A stretch of DNA of 64,000 nt from Actinacidiphila bryophytorum (GTDB lineage: Bacteria; Actinomycetota; Actinomycetes; Streptomycetales; Streptomycetaceae), in the NCBI RefSeq assembly GCF_016916835.1, contig NZ_JAFFIX010000010.1, positions 235,168 to 299,167 of the forward strand. Reading direction: 5' to 3'. Below are positions 25,729-34,589 of this stretch, one piece after another (within the stretch, counting starts at the first letter, position 1; every line of letters begins with the position of its first letter). A program made the position numbers and the translations under genes. The notes beneath the pieces are model-generated. The model was given only the letters and a program-made list of their open reading frames with translations. It was not told where the DNA came from and searched no databases.

Positions 25729-26828
25729 GCAGCGGTCCTGTCGGCGTCGCCCTGGTCGGCGCCGGGGTGATCAGTACGCAGTACCTGACGGCGCTGTCGA
25801 CCTTCCCCGACGTGCGGGTGCTCGCGGTGGCCGACCTGGACGTCGAGCGGGCCAGGGCCGCGGCCGACACCTACGAGGTGCCGGCGGCCGGCGACGTGGC
25901 CTCGGTGCTGGCGATCCCCGAGGTCGAGATCGTCGTCAACCTGACCATCCCGGCGGCCCACGCCGAGGTCGCCGGCGCCGCGCTGCAGGCCGGCAAGCAC
26001 GTCTACGGCGAGAAGCCGCTGGCGCTGGCACCGGCCGACGGGGCGAAGATCCTGGCCGAGGCGCAGGCCGCGGGCCTGCGGGTGGGCAGCGCGCCCGACA
26101 CCTTCCTGGGCGCGGGACTCCAGTCGGCCGCGCGGGCGGTGGCCGCCGGGGCGATCGGCGAGCCGGTCGCGGTGACCGCGGTGACGCAGGGGCCGGGTCC
26201 CGAGAGCTGGCACCCGAGCCCGGAGTTCCTCTTCCAGTACGGCGCCGGGCCGCTGTTCGACATCGGCCCGTACTACCTGACGGCGCTGGTGGCGCTGTTC
26301 GGCCCGGTCCGCCGGGTCTCGGCGGCGGCCAGGCAGGCACGCGCCGAGCGGGTGATCGGTTCCGGGCCGAAGGCGGGCACGTCCTTCGCGGTGGAGGTGC
26401 CGACACATGTGCAGGCGCTGCTGGACTTCACCAGCGGCCCGAGCGCGTCGGCGACGTTCAGCTTCGACTCCTCCGTGTCGCGCCGGACGATCGAGATCAC
26501 CGGTACCGAGGGCACCCTGTCGCTGCCCGACCCGAACACCTTCGACGGGCCGCTGCGGGTCCAGGGGTTCGGCGAGGAGACCTGGCGGGAGCTGCCGGTG
26601 ACCGGTTCCACGGCGGGCCGCGGCATGGGCGTACTGGACATGGCGCGGGCGATACGCGGCGGCACCGGACACCGCGCTTCGGGTGAACTGGCGCAGCACG
26701 TCCTGGAGTTGATGTCCACGATCACCGAGGCCGCCGAGCGCGGCACCGTACTGCCGCTGGAGTCCGGCGCCCCCGTGGTGCCGGTGCTGCCGGACGGCTG
26801 GGACCCGGCGGCAGCAACGCTGACCTGA
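25725..26828 (+). CDS. Gfo/Idh/MocA-family oxidoreductase (second paralogue)
   Basis: A 367-residue dehydrogenase coupled to the isomerase before it (ATGA). The Rossmann loop is VGAGVISTQYL, and VYGEKPLAL carries the EKP lysine. The substrate domain includes LFDIGPYYLTALVALFGPV and ends in a Pro-rich tail. It differs clearly from the first Gfo/Idh protein of the operon, so the two probably act on different intermediates. This is the last gene before a pair of strong hairpins. Confidence 0.85.
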   Translation: MSSGPVGVALVGAGVISTQYLTALSTFPDVRVLAVADLDVERARAAADTYEVPAAGDVASVLAIPEVEIVVNLTIPAAHAEVAGAALQAGKHVYGEKPLALAPADGAKILAEAQAAGLRVGSAPDTFLGAGLQSAARAVAAGAIGEPVAVTAVTQGPGPESWHPSPEFLFQYGAGPLFDIGPYYLTALVALFGPVRRVSAAARQARAERVIGSGPKAGTSFAVEVPTHVQALLDFTSGPSASATFSFDSSVSRRTIEITGTEGTLSLPDPNTFDGPLRVQGFGEETWRELPVTGSTAGRGMGVLDMARAIRGGTGHRASGELAQHVLELMSTITEAAERGTVLPLESGAPVVPVLPDGWDPAAATLT

Positions 26829-26842
26829 CCGGCTTGCTGCCG

Positions 26843-26913
26843 CCGGCGGACCGCGGGGTCCGCCGGCCACAGACGCCCGGCCGGCCCACCCGTGGGGGGA
26901 TGGGTCGGCCGGG
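26843..26913. terminator. Two consecutive hairpins between convergent genes
   Basis: CCGGCGGA...TCCGCCGG (26843-26866) and the stronger CCCGGCCGGCCCACCC...TGGGTCGGCCGGG (26876-26913) lie between the oxidoreductase and the ricin/beta-helix gene, which converge. They likely stop transcription from both sides. No U-tract follows, as is usual in Streptomyces. Confidence 0.7.
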
Positions 26914-26948
26914 TTCCTATCGCCGCGGGGCCGCCGTCGGCGGTGCTC

Positions 26949-29207
26949 CTAGGGGTAGTTCGTCCAGGTCTCGTGACTGTGGCTGGCCGTGACCTGGGCG
27001 CCGGTGGTGTCGATGATGTGGTTGATCGTGCCGGCACCGCCGAGGACGGTCGTGACCATGTTGTGGAATTTCACCCCGGCCACGGTGGGCACCTCGATGG
27101 CGTGGCCGAGGACCAGGGACGGGTTGTCGCGCAGATAGGCGTAGACGCCGACACCCCAGGCCTCGTGCGAGGTCACCGAGTTGGCGACCTTGTAGGAGGC
27201 GTAGCCGAGATCGCCGCCGCTGGTGGTCCAGCTGCCCTGGTCGGGCACGTCGTAGGGGGTCTCGCTCTGGTAGAAGTACGTGCGCCCGCCGTTGCCGTTC
27301 CAGGTCGTCTGGTACTTCTCGTAGTGCTCGACGGCCAGGCCGTACATCGTCACGTCCGAGCCGTTGACGACCAGTCCCTGCGCGGCCGGGTTGGTGTTCC
27401 AGCCGACGCCGTTGGAGTGGTCGCCACGCCACAGCCACAGGTCGTCGCCGATGACGTTCGCGCTGTTGATCACCAGGGTGGTGGTGGCCTTGCCCGCGAT
27501 GTCGCCGCCGACGCGGAAGAACACGTCCTGCAGCACGGTCGGGTCCGCAGCGTGGCCGGCCGAGGAGCCGGCCGGGCCGATCTGCATCAGCGTCGCGGAG
27601 TTGGTGGTGTTGGCGCTGATCAGCAGGCCCGCGATGTCGATGCCGCCGACGTCGGCGGTGGTGACCGCGGTGACCCCGTTGTCCGGTACCAGCGTGGCTA
27701 TGCCCATACCGAGCACCACGGTGTCGGGGCGGGTGATGTTCAGCGGCGCGGACAGGTGGTAGACGCCGGGGGTGACGAGCAGGTTCTTGCCCGCGGCCAG
27801 CGCGTTGTTCATCGTCGTCGCGGTGTCACCGGGCTTGACGATGTAGAAGTCGCCGATCGGGATGGAGGTGCCGGCCGGGGTGCCGTTGGTCCAGTCCGGG
27901 CCCTGGGCGTTGGTTCGCAGCGCCGGGTTGAACACCTGCCAGTTGCCTGCCGAGTCCACGTACAGGAACGGCTTCTCCTTGCTGGTGGGGCTCTGCGCGA
28001 CCGTGGTGTCGGGCGGGTTGGGGAAGGAGTTGCCCGGTGCACCGGTGTCGCCGACGAAGACCATGTTCCAGTTGCTGCCGGACCAGCCGCCCATAGAGGT
28101 GTTCTTGGTCAGGTACTGCTGCTGGGTGCCGGAGCTGATCGTGCCGGAGATGCGGGAGTTGCCGACATAGCCGCCGCTGGACCAGTTGGTCGAGGTGCCG
28201 TGCGTGTTGTCGTACAGCAGCATGCCGCCGTGCACGTCCATCCGGCGGAAGGGGTCGGCCTGGGAGGCGGCCCACATGGTGCTGCCGGAACTGGGGCTGA
28301 GCGACATGTTCTCGGCGTCGCGCCAGAAGATCTGGGTGGCGTTTCCGTCGTTGGTGTGCCCGGCCACGTGCACCCCGCCGCCGGTGATCGACACCTGGTC
28401 GGGCGACAGGCCGAGGCCTGCGACCTGGGTGTAGTAGCCGACCGGGACATCGACGTTGTAGGTCCCTGGGGTGAAGAGCAGGGCGTTGCGCTGCGTCCCG
28501 AACTCGTTGTTGACCTGCGTGCTGTAGACCGAGTTGATCTTCGACTGGATGGCGGAAGTCGACATCGACGGGTCGAACACGGTGACGTTGGGACCGAAGT
28601 CCGGCGTGCCGGGCGGCGGGGTGGTGCTGCCGCCCGAGCCGCTGACGGTGAAGGACTGCGCGGCGGTGCCGTTGCAGGTGTACTGCTGCAGCTGGACGCT
28701 GTCGGCGGTGGAAGCGCCGGGCACGTCCAGGCACTTGCCGCTGTTGCGGTTGACGAAGTGGAAGCTGCCGCCGGACTCGGCGACCGGCAGCCACTGCTGG
28801 TTGGCGCCGCCGCCGTACAGCCACAGCTGGGTCTTGGCGCTGTCGGCGGTGGACACGTCCGTGACGTCCCAGACCTGGTCGGGCGCCGGGGCGACGCCGA
28901 TGCGGTAGTAGCCGCTGTCGGTCGCGGTGAACTGCCACTGCTGGGCGCTGCTGCCGTTGCAGGTGTACTGCTGCACGGCGGTGCCGTTGGCAGTGGCAGC
29001 GGCGCGGGCGTCCACGCACTTGCCGCTGCCGAGGCCGGTCACGGTGGCCGGGGCGGTCGGGATGGTCGCGGCCCCGGCGGAGGGGGCGGAGACCAGGGCG
29101 ATGCCGGCGCCGACCGGTATCAGGAAAGCCGCCGCGAGGGCGGCGGTCCTTCTGCGGTGGCGGGGGGTGCGGGACGGCGAACCGGTCCCTGCGGGTACCT
29201 GGGTCAC
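26949..29207 (-). CDS. Secreted ricin-domain / right-handed beta-helix protein
   Basis: A 752-residue exported protein with a basic N-terminus and a signal core ending near SAPSAGA. Residues about 45-200 are a ricin-B lectin domain with repeated GxCVD/QQYTCNG and NSGKCLDV motifs. A Pro/Gly linker leads into a 500-residue parallel beta-helix-like region, seen in repeated short G-N-T-rich strands such as ITGGGVHVAG, LLFTPGTYNV, LLVTPGVYHL and GGIDIAGLLISANTT, as in GH55 and polysaccharide lyases. Streptomyces relatives are often mislabelled adenylyl cyclase; no cyclase motif is present. It probably binds and cleaves a polysaccharide. The substrate is unknown. Confidence 0.7.
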   Translation of the reverse strand: MTQVPAGTGSPSRTPRHRRRTAALAAAFLIPVGAGIALVSAPSAGAATIPTAPATVTGLGSGKCVDARAAATANGTAVQQYTCNGSSAQQWQFTATDSGYYRIGVAPAPDQVWDVTDVSTADSAKTQLWLYGGGANQQWLPVAESGGSFHFVNRNSGKCLDVPGASTADSVQLQQYTCNGTAAQSFTVSGSGGSTTPPPGTPDFGPNVTVFDPSMSTSAIQSKINSVYSTQVNNEFGTQRNALLFTPGTYNVDVPVGYYTQVAGLGLSPDQVSITGGGVHVAGHTNDGNATQIFWRDAENMSLSPSSGSTMWAASQADPFRRMDVHGGMLLYDNTHGTSTNWSSGGYVGNSRISGTISSGTQQQYLTKNTSMGGWSGSNWNMVFVGDTGAPGNSFPNPPDTTVAQSPTSKEKPFLYVDSAGNWQVFNPALRTNAQGPDWTNGTPAGTSIPIGDFYIVKPGDTATTMNNALAAGKNLLVTPGVYHLSAPLNITRPDTVVLGMGIATLVPDNGVTAVTTADVGGIDIAGLLISANTTNSATLMQIGPAGSSAGHAADPTVLQDVFFRVGGDIAGKATTTLVINSANVIGDDLWLWRGDHSNGVGWNTNPAAQGLVVNGSDVTMYGLAVEHYEKYQTTWNGNGGRTYFYQSETPYDVPDQGSWTTSGGDLGYASYKVANSVTSHEAWGVGVYAYLRDNPSLVLGHAIEVPTVAGVKFHNMVTTVLGGAGTINHIIDTTGAQVTASHSHETWTNYP

Positions 29208-29319
29208 ACGAGTCTCCTCGTCGCGTTGTGGGGTCGCGATGCGCTGTGGACGCTAGGGGCCGCCTGTCGGGGAGTCAATACACATCAAAAAATAAGTCGT
29301 GAACTATGCGGTCGCAGCA

Positions 29320-29345
29320 AAGGCCGGGCCTCAAGGCCCGGCCTT
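29320..29345 (-). terminator. Hairpin terminator of uppP
   Basis: AAGGCCGGGCC, loop TCAA, GGCCCGGCCTT: a perfect 11-bp stem 22 bp past the uppP stop. It may also insulate the promoter of the ricin/beta-helix gene. Confidence 0.8.
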
Positions 29346-29367
29346 CGGTACGGCGTTGAGCCGCTGG

Positions 29368-30204
29368 TCAGGCGTCCAGGACGTTGGTCGCCAGCAGCCC
29401 GATCAGGATGAAGCCGACCACGATCCGGTAGATCACGAAGGCGTTGAAGGAGTGCCGCGCGACGAAGCGCAGCAGCCATGCGATGGACGCGTAGGCGACC
29501 ACGAAGGACACCAGGGTGCCGACGGCGAGCGCGGTGGTGCTCACCCCGCCGCCGGTGGCGTCCTTGAGCTCGTACAGCCCCGCGCCGGTGAGCGCGGGCA
29601 GGCCGAGGAAGAACGACAGCCGGGTGGCCGCCATCCGGTCGAGGTCGCGGATCAGCGCGGTGGAGATGGTGGCGCCGGAGCGGGAGAAGCCGGGGAAGAG
29701 CAGCGCCAGGATCTGCGAGGAGCCGACGTACATCGCGTCCTTGAGCGTCACCTCCTGCTCGCTGCGCTTGAACCTGGCCATCTGCTCAGCGGCCCACATC
29801 ACTATGCTGCCGCCGATCAGCGACACGGCGACCACCCACAGCGAGCCGAGCGGACCGTCGATCAGCGGTTTGGCCGCGAGGCCGACGATCACGATCGGGA
29901 TCGTGGAGTAGATCACCCACCAGGTGAACTTGTAGTCGTGGTTGTCGCGTTCCCGCTTGTCCGTCAGCCCGCGCAGCCACGCGCTGACGAACCGCATGAT
30001 GTCCCTGAAGAAGTAGACGAACACCGCGGCGATGGCGCCGACCTGGATCACCGCGGTGAAGCCGACGACCGCGTCGTCGTCCACCTTGATGTTCATCAGG
30101 CCCTCGGCCAGTTTCAGGTGCCCGGTGGAGGACACCGGGAGGAATTCGGTGACCCCTTCCACGACTCCGAGGATGACGGCCTGGCCGACGCCGATGGCAC
30201 TCAT
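29368..30204 (-). CDS. uppP: Undecaprenyl-diphosphate phosphatase UppP (BacA)
   Basis: A 278-residue membrane enzyme that dephosphorylates undecaprenyl pyrophosphate so the lipid carrier can be reused in cell-wall synthesis. Both family signatures are intact: GVVEGVTEFLPVSSTGH at residues 12-28, with the catalytic Glu and Ser-Ser-Thr, and LLFPGFSRSGATIS near residue 170 with its Arg. About eight hydrophobic helices are spread over the chain. It is a single-gene unit. A palindromic operator (30263-30280) lies 58 bp before the start and is nearly identical to one before the PAP2 phosphatase gene at 40616. Overproduction of UppP is known to give bacitracin resistance. Confidence 0.95.
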   Translation of the reverse strand: MSAIGVGQAVILGVVEGVTEFLPVSSTGHLKLAEGLMNIKVDDDAVVGFTAVIQVGAIAAVFVYFFRDIMRFVSAWLRGLTDKRERDNHDYKFTWWVIYSTIPIVIVGLAAKPLIDGPLGSLWVVAVSLIGGSIVMWAAEQMARFKRSEQEVTLKDAMYVGSSQILALLFPGFSRSGATISTALIRDLDRMAATRLSFFLGLPALTGAGLYELKDATGGGVSTTALAVGTLVSFVVAYASIAWLLRFVARHSFNAFVIYRIVVGFILIGLLATNVLDA

Positions 30205-30250
30205 GGGTGGTCCTGTCCCCTGGTCTGCCGGTACTGGCCCGGCCCGCTCC

Positions 30251-30280
30251 GACTACAGCTGCGACTACATTCCCGTAGAC
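30251..30280. promoter_or_regulatory. BlaI/CopY-like palindromic operator before uppP
   Basis: GACTACA (30263-30269), TTCC, CGTAGAC (30274-30280) forms an imperfect palindrome. A further direct GACTACA lies at 30251-30257. The 18-bp core matches 15 of 18 positions of the perfect palindrome at 40534-40551 before the PAP2 gene. ACTACA-N-TGTAGT half-sites are typical of BlaI/MecI-type repressors, which is only a suggestion here. Confidence 0.6.
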
Positions 30281-30361
30281 GTCGGTGCGACTTTAGAGGA
30301 TCGGCGGCCGGACCCCGAATCCGGGGCGGTCCGGCCGCCGTACCACGGGACCCGGGGCGTC

Positions 30362-31897
30362 CTAGCAGGCGCCGAGGTCCTGCCAGACTCCCCATTCACC
30401 GGTGGTGCCGGGGGTCTCGCCCGTCGTCCACCACTTGGCCTTCCAGGTGTGGCCGCCGTACGAGACGGTGTTGCCGCCGACGTAGATCGCCGAGCTGCTC
30501 CACGGGGCCGCGGTGCAGGCCGTGGTGCCGCCGGTGACCGTCAGGGTGTAGGTCGCCGAGTGGCTGGTGCCGGCCGCGGAGCCGGTGACGGTCAGCGCGT
30601 AGGTGCCAGAGACGGCCGAGGCGGTCGTGGACACCGACAAGGTGGCGTTGCCGCCCGCGGTGACCGAGCCGGGGCTGACCGACGCGGTGACGCCGGCCGG
30701 CGCGCCGCTGACCGACAGGGTGACCGCCTGGGCGGAGCCGGCGGTGACCGCGGTGTGCACGCTGGAGGTCGCAGACCCGCCGGCGGTGACGGTGGCGGAC
30801 GCCGGGCTCAGCGACACCGAGAAGTCGTTGGCCGGCGGCGGGGTGCTCGCCCCGTTGAACGGCTCGAAGGTGTGGCTGAACTGCCAGGTGCTCTGCGTGG
30901 TGCCCGAGCAGGAGTCGGAGCCGCCCTGGCCGGGGCAGCCGCCGTTGTCGCGCTGCAGCGCCCAGAAGGACAGCGTGTTGATGCCCTTGGCGACCGCCCA
31001 GTTGTAGACCGAGGTCGCGTTGGCGGTGGTGAAGGTCTCGGCGGCGCCGAAGTCGTCGATGCCGGGCATCTCGGTGACGCCCACCATGCCCCACAGCTGC
31101 GCGTCGGTCTTGCCGGGGACGAGCTGGGCCAGCTGGTCGTGCAGGCCCTGGGCGGCGGTCTGGGTGTCCGCTGCCATGTCGTGGCTGGCGTTGTCGTAGT
31201 AGTCGAACGTCATGAGGTTGACGACGTCGAGCTTGACGCCGTTGCTCACCGCGTTCTGCAGGACGTTGAGCCCGCTGCTCGCCAGGCCGTGGGTGGTGGT
31301 CGGCAGGGTGTAGGAGAACTGGACCGTGCGGCCGTTGCTCGCCGCCCAGTCCTGCACCTGCTTGACAGCCTTGTTGCGGCGGTCGATGCCGGCGCTGTTG
31401 GTCAGCGAGTTGTCCTCGATGTCCAGGTCGATGCGGCTGACGTCGTAGGTCGTGACGACCTTCTCGAAGGCGGCGGCGATCGAGCCGACGTTGGTGCAGG
31501 AGTCGGCGATCTCGGTGCCGGTGTTGTCCGCGGTGTAGCCGCCGAAGGACGGGATGGCGTTGCCGCCGGCCGCCTGCATGGCGCTGATGTCGCTGCCGAA
31601 GCTGGAGGCGGCGACCGGCATGCTGCTGTCGCCGCTCCAGTACGGCGTGCAGGAGCCCTTGGTCGCGGCCTGCAGGAAGGCCATCGTCAGGTACTTGTTG
31701 CCGGACGCGGAGGCGAGCCCGGACATGCTGTCGCCTGTCCAGGTCTCGAAGTACGGGGCGGATACGTGGCTCGGCAGCGCGGTGGCCGCGTGTGCGGTGC
31801 CGGCGCCGCCGGTCAGGGCGAGCCCTGCCGCGGTGGCGGCGGTGGCGACGCCGGTGAGCAGTGCGCGGAAAAGAGGTCTGCGAACGGGTCCGGTCAT
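30362..31897 (-). CDS. Secreted GH18 chitinase with Ig-like and C-terminal chitin-binding domains
   Basis: A 511-residue exported chitinase. The signal peptide ends near GTAHA. The GH18 barrel follows (residues about 40-340), with the catalytic D-x-D-x-E in RIDLDIEDN and barrel strands NAIPSFGGYT, VVNLMTFDYYDN, LWGMVGVTEMPG and LSFWALQRDN. A Pro-rich linker leads to a Ser/Thr-rich Ig-like module (SVSLSPASATVTAGGSA...), then a CBM5/12-like tail rich in Trp (HTWKAKWWTTGETPG...WGVWQDLG). ATG 31897 has a strong GGAAGGAGC ribosome site. Two DasR-like boxes sit 43 bp upstream, so it is probably controlled by N-acetylglucosamine through DasR, as for other Streptomyces chitinases. Confidence 0.92.
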   Translation of the reverse strand: MTGPVRRPLFRALLTGVATAATAAGLALTGGAGTAHAATALPSHVSAPYFETWTGDSMSGLASASGNKYLTMAFLQAATKGSCTPYWSGDSSMPVAASSFGSDISAMQAAGGNAIPSFGGYTADNTGTEIADSCTNVGSIAAAFEKVVTTYDVSRIDLDIEDNSLTNSAGIDRRNKAVKQVQDWAASNGRTVQFSYTLPTTTHGLASSGLNVLQNAVSNGVKLDVVNLMTFDYYDNASHDMAADTQTAAQGLHDQLAQLVPGKTDAQLWGMVGVTEMPGIDDFGAAETFTTANATSVYNWAVAKGINTLSFWALQRDNGGCPGQGGSDSCSGTTQSTWQFSHTFEPFNGASTPPPANDFSVSLSPASATVTAGGSATSSVHTAVTAGSAQAVTLSVSGAPAGVTASVSPGSVTAGGNATLSVSTTASAVSGTYALTVTGSAAGTSHSATYTLTVTGGTTACTAAPWSSSAIYVGGNTVSYGGHTWKAKWWTTGETPGTTGEWGVWQDLGAC

Positions 31898-31940
31898 GGA
31901 CCGCGCTCCTTCCGGTGGGGGGATCGGCAGACGGCGGTCT

Positions 31941-31975
31941 GCTGGTCTGGACCAATATTGCTGGTCTGGACCACC
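31941..31975. promoter_or_regulatory. Tandem DasR-responsive (dre-like) sites
   Basis: GCTGGTCTGGACCAAT (31941-31956) and GCTGGTCTGGACCACC (31960-31975) are direct repeats of the dre consensus ACTGGTCTAGACCACT, and also correspond to the classical 12-bp chitinase promoter repeats. A weaker TTGGACCAA follows at 32007-32015. Their place just before the chitinase start suggests repression by DasR. Confidence 0.8.
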
Positions 31976-32117
31976 CAACTGTCAAGAGTCCTAACAGATA
32001 ATGGACTTGGACCAATCCGCCCCCGGATTCCGGCCTTTCCGGCACCCGCCCGCACCAAGGCCACCGCCGCACCGGGGAGGGTGCGGCAGTGACCAGTTCC
32101 TATGGCGCGCTCCGCGG

Positions 32118-33506
32118 TCAGCGCCCCCACGCGGTCAGCGCGAGCGCGGGAACGAACCGCGCGGCGTCCAGCGTGCCGACGCCGGTCGCCATGTCGTAGC
32201 CCTTCACCGCGGTGTAACCGGTGACGCCGTCATAGGTGTTGTTCGTGCCGTCCTTGACGTCCACGATGCCGCTGAACTTGGCACTGCCCTTCGCCAGCGC
32301 GTACAGCGCCTGGTGGATGTCGCCCACCCGGTGCCCGCCGAGCTGGTCGGCCAGCGCGACGATGCCGGAGAACAGCGGGCTGGCCTCGCTGGTGCCGCCG
32401 TAGACGTCCCAGCCGGTGGCCGTCGGGTCGTAGCTGGAGTACACCCACGCGCCGCCGTCGACCGCCGCGGCCATCGAGATGTCCGGGGTGCCGCGGCGGG
32501 CGCCGACCACGTTCCTGACCCCGGCCTGGTAGGAGGGGCGGGGGAAGACGTGCGACTGGCCGCCGCCGCCCGCCCCGTAGTCGTTGTAGACGCTGTCGGG
32601 CGCGGTACGGTCCCCCGCGTCGTCCAGGTGCAGCTGGGTGCCGCCGATCGAGGTGACCAGCGGGTCGGCGGAGGGCCAGGAGTTCACCGGGTACGGGTAG
32701 TCGGTCTCGCCGTCGGCCATCGCGTCGGTGGCGCCGCCGTCGCCGGAGGAGGCCAGTACCGTCACGCCGTGCCGGACCGCGTCCTGGAAGGCGTAGCGCA
32801 GCTTCTGGATGCTGGAGAAGTCGCCCTTGCCGAAGCCGGGGAAGGTGTTCTCCGTCGCCCCGAAGCTCTGGGTGATCACATCGCCCACACCGTGGTCGAT
32901 CAGGTACTTCTCCGCGTCCATCATCTCCGGCAGCCCGGTGACGCCCTCGGTCTCGGCGACCCCGGTCTCCACCAGCACGATGTGCGCGTCCGGCGCGACC
33001 GCGTGCGCCATCTCCACGTCGAGCGTGCTCTCGCCCGCCCACCCGGTGTGGTCGGGGTTCGCCGGGTCGAAGGGCGGCACGTCGCCCCACTTGACCACCT
33101 GCACCGTGGAGCTCTTGATGCCCCACTGGGCGCTGTAGACGTCCAGATCGTGCTGGATCGTCGGCGAGCCGAACGAGTCCACGATCACGATGGTGCGGCC
33201 CTTGCCGGTGACGCCCGCGCGGTAGAGCGGGTTGAGGTCGTAGGCCTGCCGGTACTGCAGCGGGCTGTAGCAGTTGACGCCCCAGGTCGCCTGGCACTGC
33301 GCGATGGTGAGCGGGCTGCTCACCCCGTGGATGAGCCGGTGGCCGGCGACCGCGGGCACCGGCTTGACGGCCGGCGCGTGGCCGGCGGGGGGCGCGGCGG
33401 CCGCGGCGCCGCCGAGCGGAGCAGCTGTCAACGCGGCGGCGACGAGGGCGGTGGCCGCGGCCGCTGCGACTGCGGAGGTGGTGGACCGCGGACGGACTCT
33501 GCGCAT
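32118..33506 (-). CDS. Secreted S53-family (sedolisin) serine peptidase
   Basis: A 462-residue exported acid protease. The signal peptide is long and Ala-rich. The mature domain starts around YSPLQYRQAYDLNPLY and has the sedolisin catalytic residues: Glu and Asp in GESTLDVEMAHAVAPDA, the oxyanion Asp region SSGDGGA, and the nucleophile Ser in YGGTSEASPLFSG. The C-terminus shows YTAVKGYDMATGVGTLDA, with the Asp/Gly motif of the calcium site. The pro-region is short compared with fungal members. ATG 33506 is preferred over an ATG five codons upstream because AAGGAG lies six bases before it. It is a single-gene unit, probably feeding on external protein. Confidence 0.9.
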   Translation of the reverse strand: MRRVRPRSTTSAVAAAAATALVAAALTAAPLGGAAAAAPPAGHAPAVKPVPAVAGHRLIHGVSSPLTIAQCQATWGVNCYSPLQYRQAYDLNPLYRAGVTGKGRTIVIVDSFGSPTIQHDLDVYSAQWGIKSSTVQVVKWGDVPPFDPANPDHTGWAGESTLDVEMAHAVAPDAHIVLVETGVAETEGVTGLPEMMDAEKYLIDHGVGDVITQSFGATENTFPGFGKGDFSSIQKLRYAFQDAVRHGVTVLASSGDGGATDAMADGETDYPYPVNSWPSADPLVTSIGGTQLHLDDAGDRTAPDSVYNDYGAGGGGQSHVFPRPSYQAGVRNVVGARRGTPDISMAAAVDGGAWVYSSYDPTATGWDVYGGTSEASPLFSGIVALADQLGGHRVGDIHQALYALAKGSAKFSGIVDVKDGTNNTYDGVTGYTAVKGYDMATGVGTLDAARFVPALALTAWGR

Positions 33507-33648
33507 GGACACTCCTTGCATGGAGGACGACCGCACGGGACGGCTGACGTGATCACACCCACAGATCATGCCCAGGACAAGAGGATCCGCTGTTCTCCGG
33601 CCGCCGTTCTACCCGGATGGCCCTCCCGTGGAAGTTCCATGACCATGC

Positions 33649-33680
33649 CATGACGGGCCGTCGTTTCACGGCCCGTCATG
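33649..33680 (-). terminator. Hairpin terminator after the hydrolase/ABC operon
   Basis: CATGACGGGCCG, loop TCGTTTCA, CGGCCCGTCATG: a perfect 12-bp stem 22 bp past the stop of the ABC permease gene, between that operon and the promoter of the S53 peptidase. Confidence 0.75.
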
Positions 33681-33701
33681 ACACCGCGTCATCGGTGTCC
33701 G

Positions 33702-34589
33702 TCAGGACACCACGTCCTTGGTGCGGAAGCCGCGGAAGGCCAGCGCCGTCAGCACGATCGCGTACGACACCGACACCGACGCGCCCTGCAGCATCCCCGA
33801 CCACTCCAGACTGGGCTGCAGAGCGTCGGCCCAGGAGAACTGCCAGTGCGCGGGCAGCACGTCGCGCCACGAGCCGAGCGCGGTCACCGCGTCCAGCACA
33901 TTGCCGACGATGGTCAGCCCGACGGCGCCCCCTACCGCGCCCAGCGGCGCGTCCGTCTTCGTCGACAGCCAGAACGCCAGGGCCGCGGTGACCAGTTGGC
34001 TGACGAAGATGTACACCACCGCCACGGCCAGCCGCGGCAGCGCGTCCCCCGACGCCAGCGCCCCACCGGTCGGCAGCTCCAGGTCGCCCCAGCCGTACGC
34101 GACCGTCCCCGCGACCAGCGCGACCGCAGGCAGCAGCACCAGCGCCACCGCGCTGAAGCCCAGCGCCACCGCGAGCTTCACGCCCAGCAGCCGGGTCCTG
34201 GGCACCGGCGCGGCCAGCAGGTAGCGCAGGCTCGACCAGCCGGCCTCCGAGGCGACCGTGTCACCGCAGAACAGCGCGACCGGCACCACCAGCACGAAGC
34301 CCGCAGAGACGAACAGGCAGGTCGCGGCGAAGTTGGCGCCCGAGGCGGTGGCGGTGTCGATCAGGGTGGGGCCGTTGCGCCCCTCCTTCGGAGTGCCGCC
34401 GATGGCGAAGGCGATGATCAGGATGAAGGGCAGCGCGGCGAGCAGCGCGGCCACGATCATCGTGCGGCGCCTGCGCAGCTGCCGGCGGGCCTCGACCCGC
34501 AGCCGCAGCGTACGGCCCGGGCGGTAGCCGGCCGCGGCGGCCGGTGACGACGGCGGCGACGGGACGGCGGCGGGGGGTGCGGTGCTCAT
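33702..34589 (-). CDS. ABC transporter permease (ABC-2-like), partner of the fused ATPase
   Basis: A 295-residue membrane protein. After a Pro/Ala-rich 25-residue lead it has a basic segment (RLRVEARRQLRRRRT) and six hydrophobic segments, starting with MIVAALLAALPFILIIAFAIGG and including a large periplasmic loop with the first, as in ABC-2-type permeases (DTVASEAGWSSLRYLLAAPVPRTRLLGVKL is the coupling-helix-like stretch). The start overlaps the stop of the upstream hydrolase/ATPase gene (TGA inside ATGA), so the two are made together as one exporter. The substrate is unknown. Confidence 0.85.
   Translation of the reverse strand: MSTAPPAAVPSPPSSPAAAAGYRPGRTLRLRVEARRQLRRRRTMIVAALLAALPFILIIAFAIGGTPKEGRNGPTLIDTATASGANFAATCLFVSAGFVLVVPVALFCGDTVASEAGWSSLRYLLAAPVPRTRLLGVKLAVALGFSAVALVLLPAVALVAGTVAYGWGDLELPTGGALASGDALPRLAVAVVYIFVSQLVTAALAFWLSTKTDAPLGAVGGAVGLTIVGNVLDAVTALGSWRDVLPAHWQFSWADALQPSLEWSGMLQGASVSVSYAIVLTALAFRGFRTKDVVS

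Noticed and set aside
26949..29207. Adenylyl cyclase annotation commonly given to this kind of protein
   Set aside because: No cyclase domain or metal-binding Asp motif is visible; the chain is a secreted ricin plus beta-helix protein.
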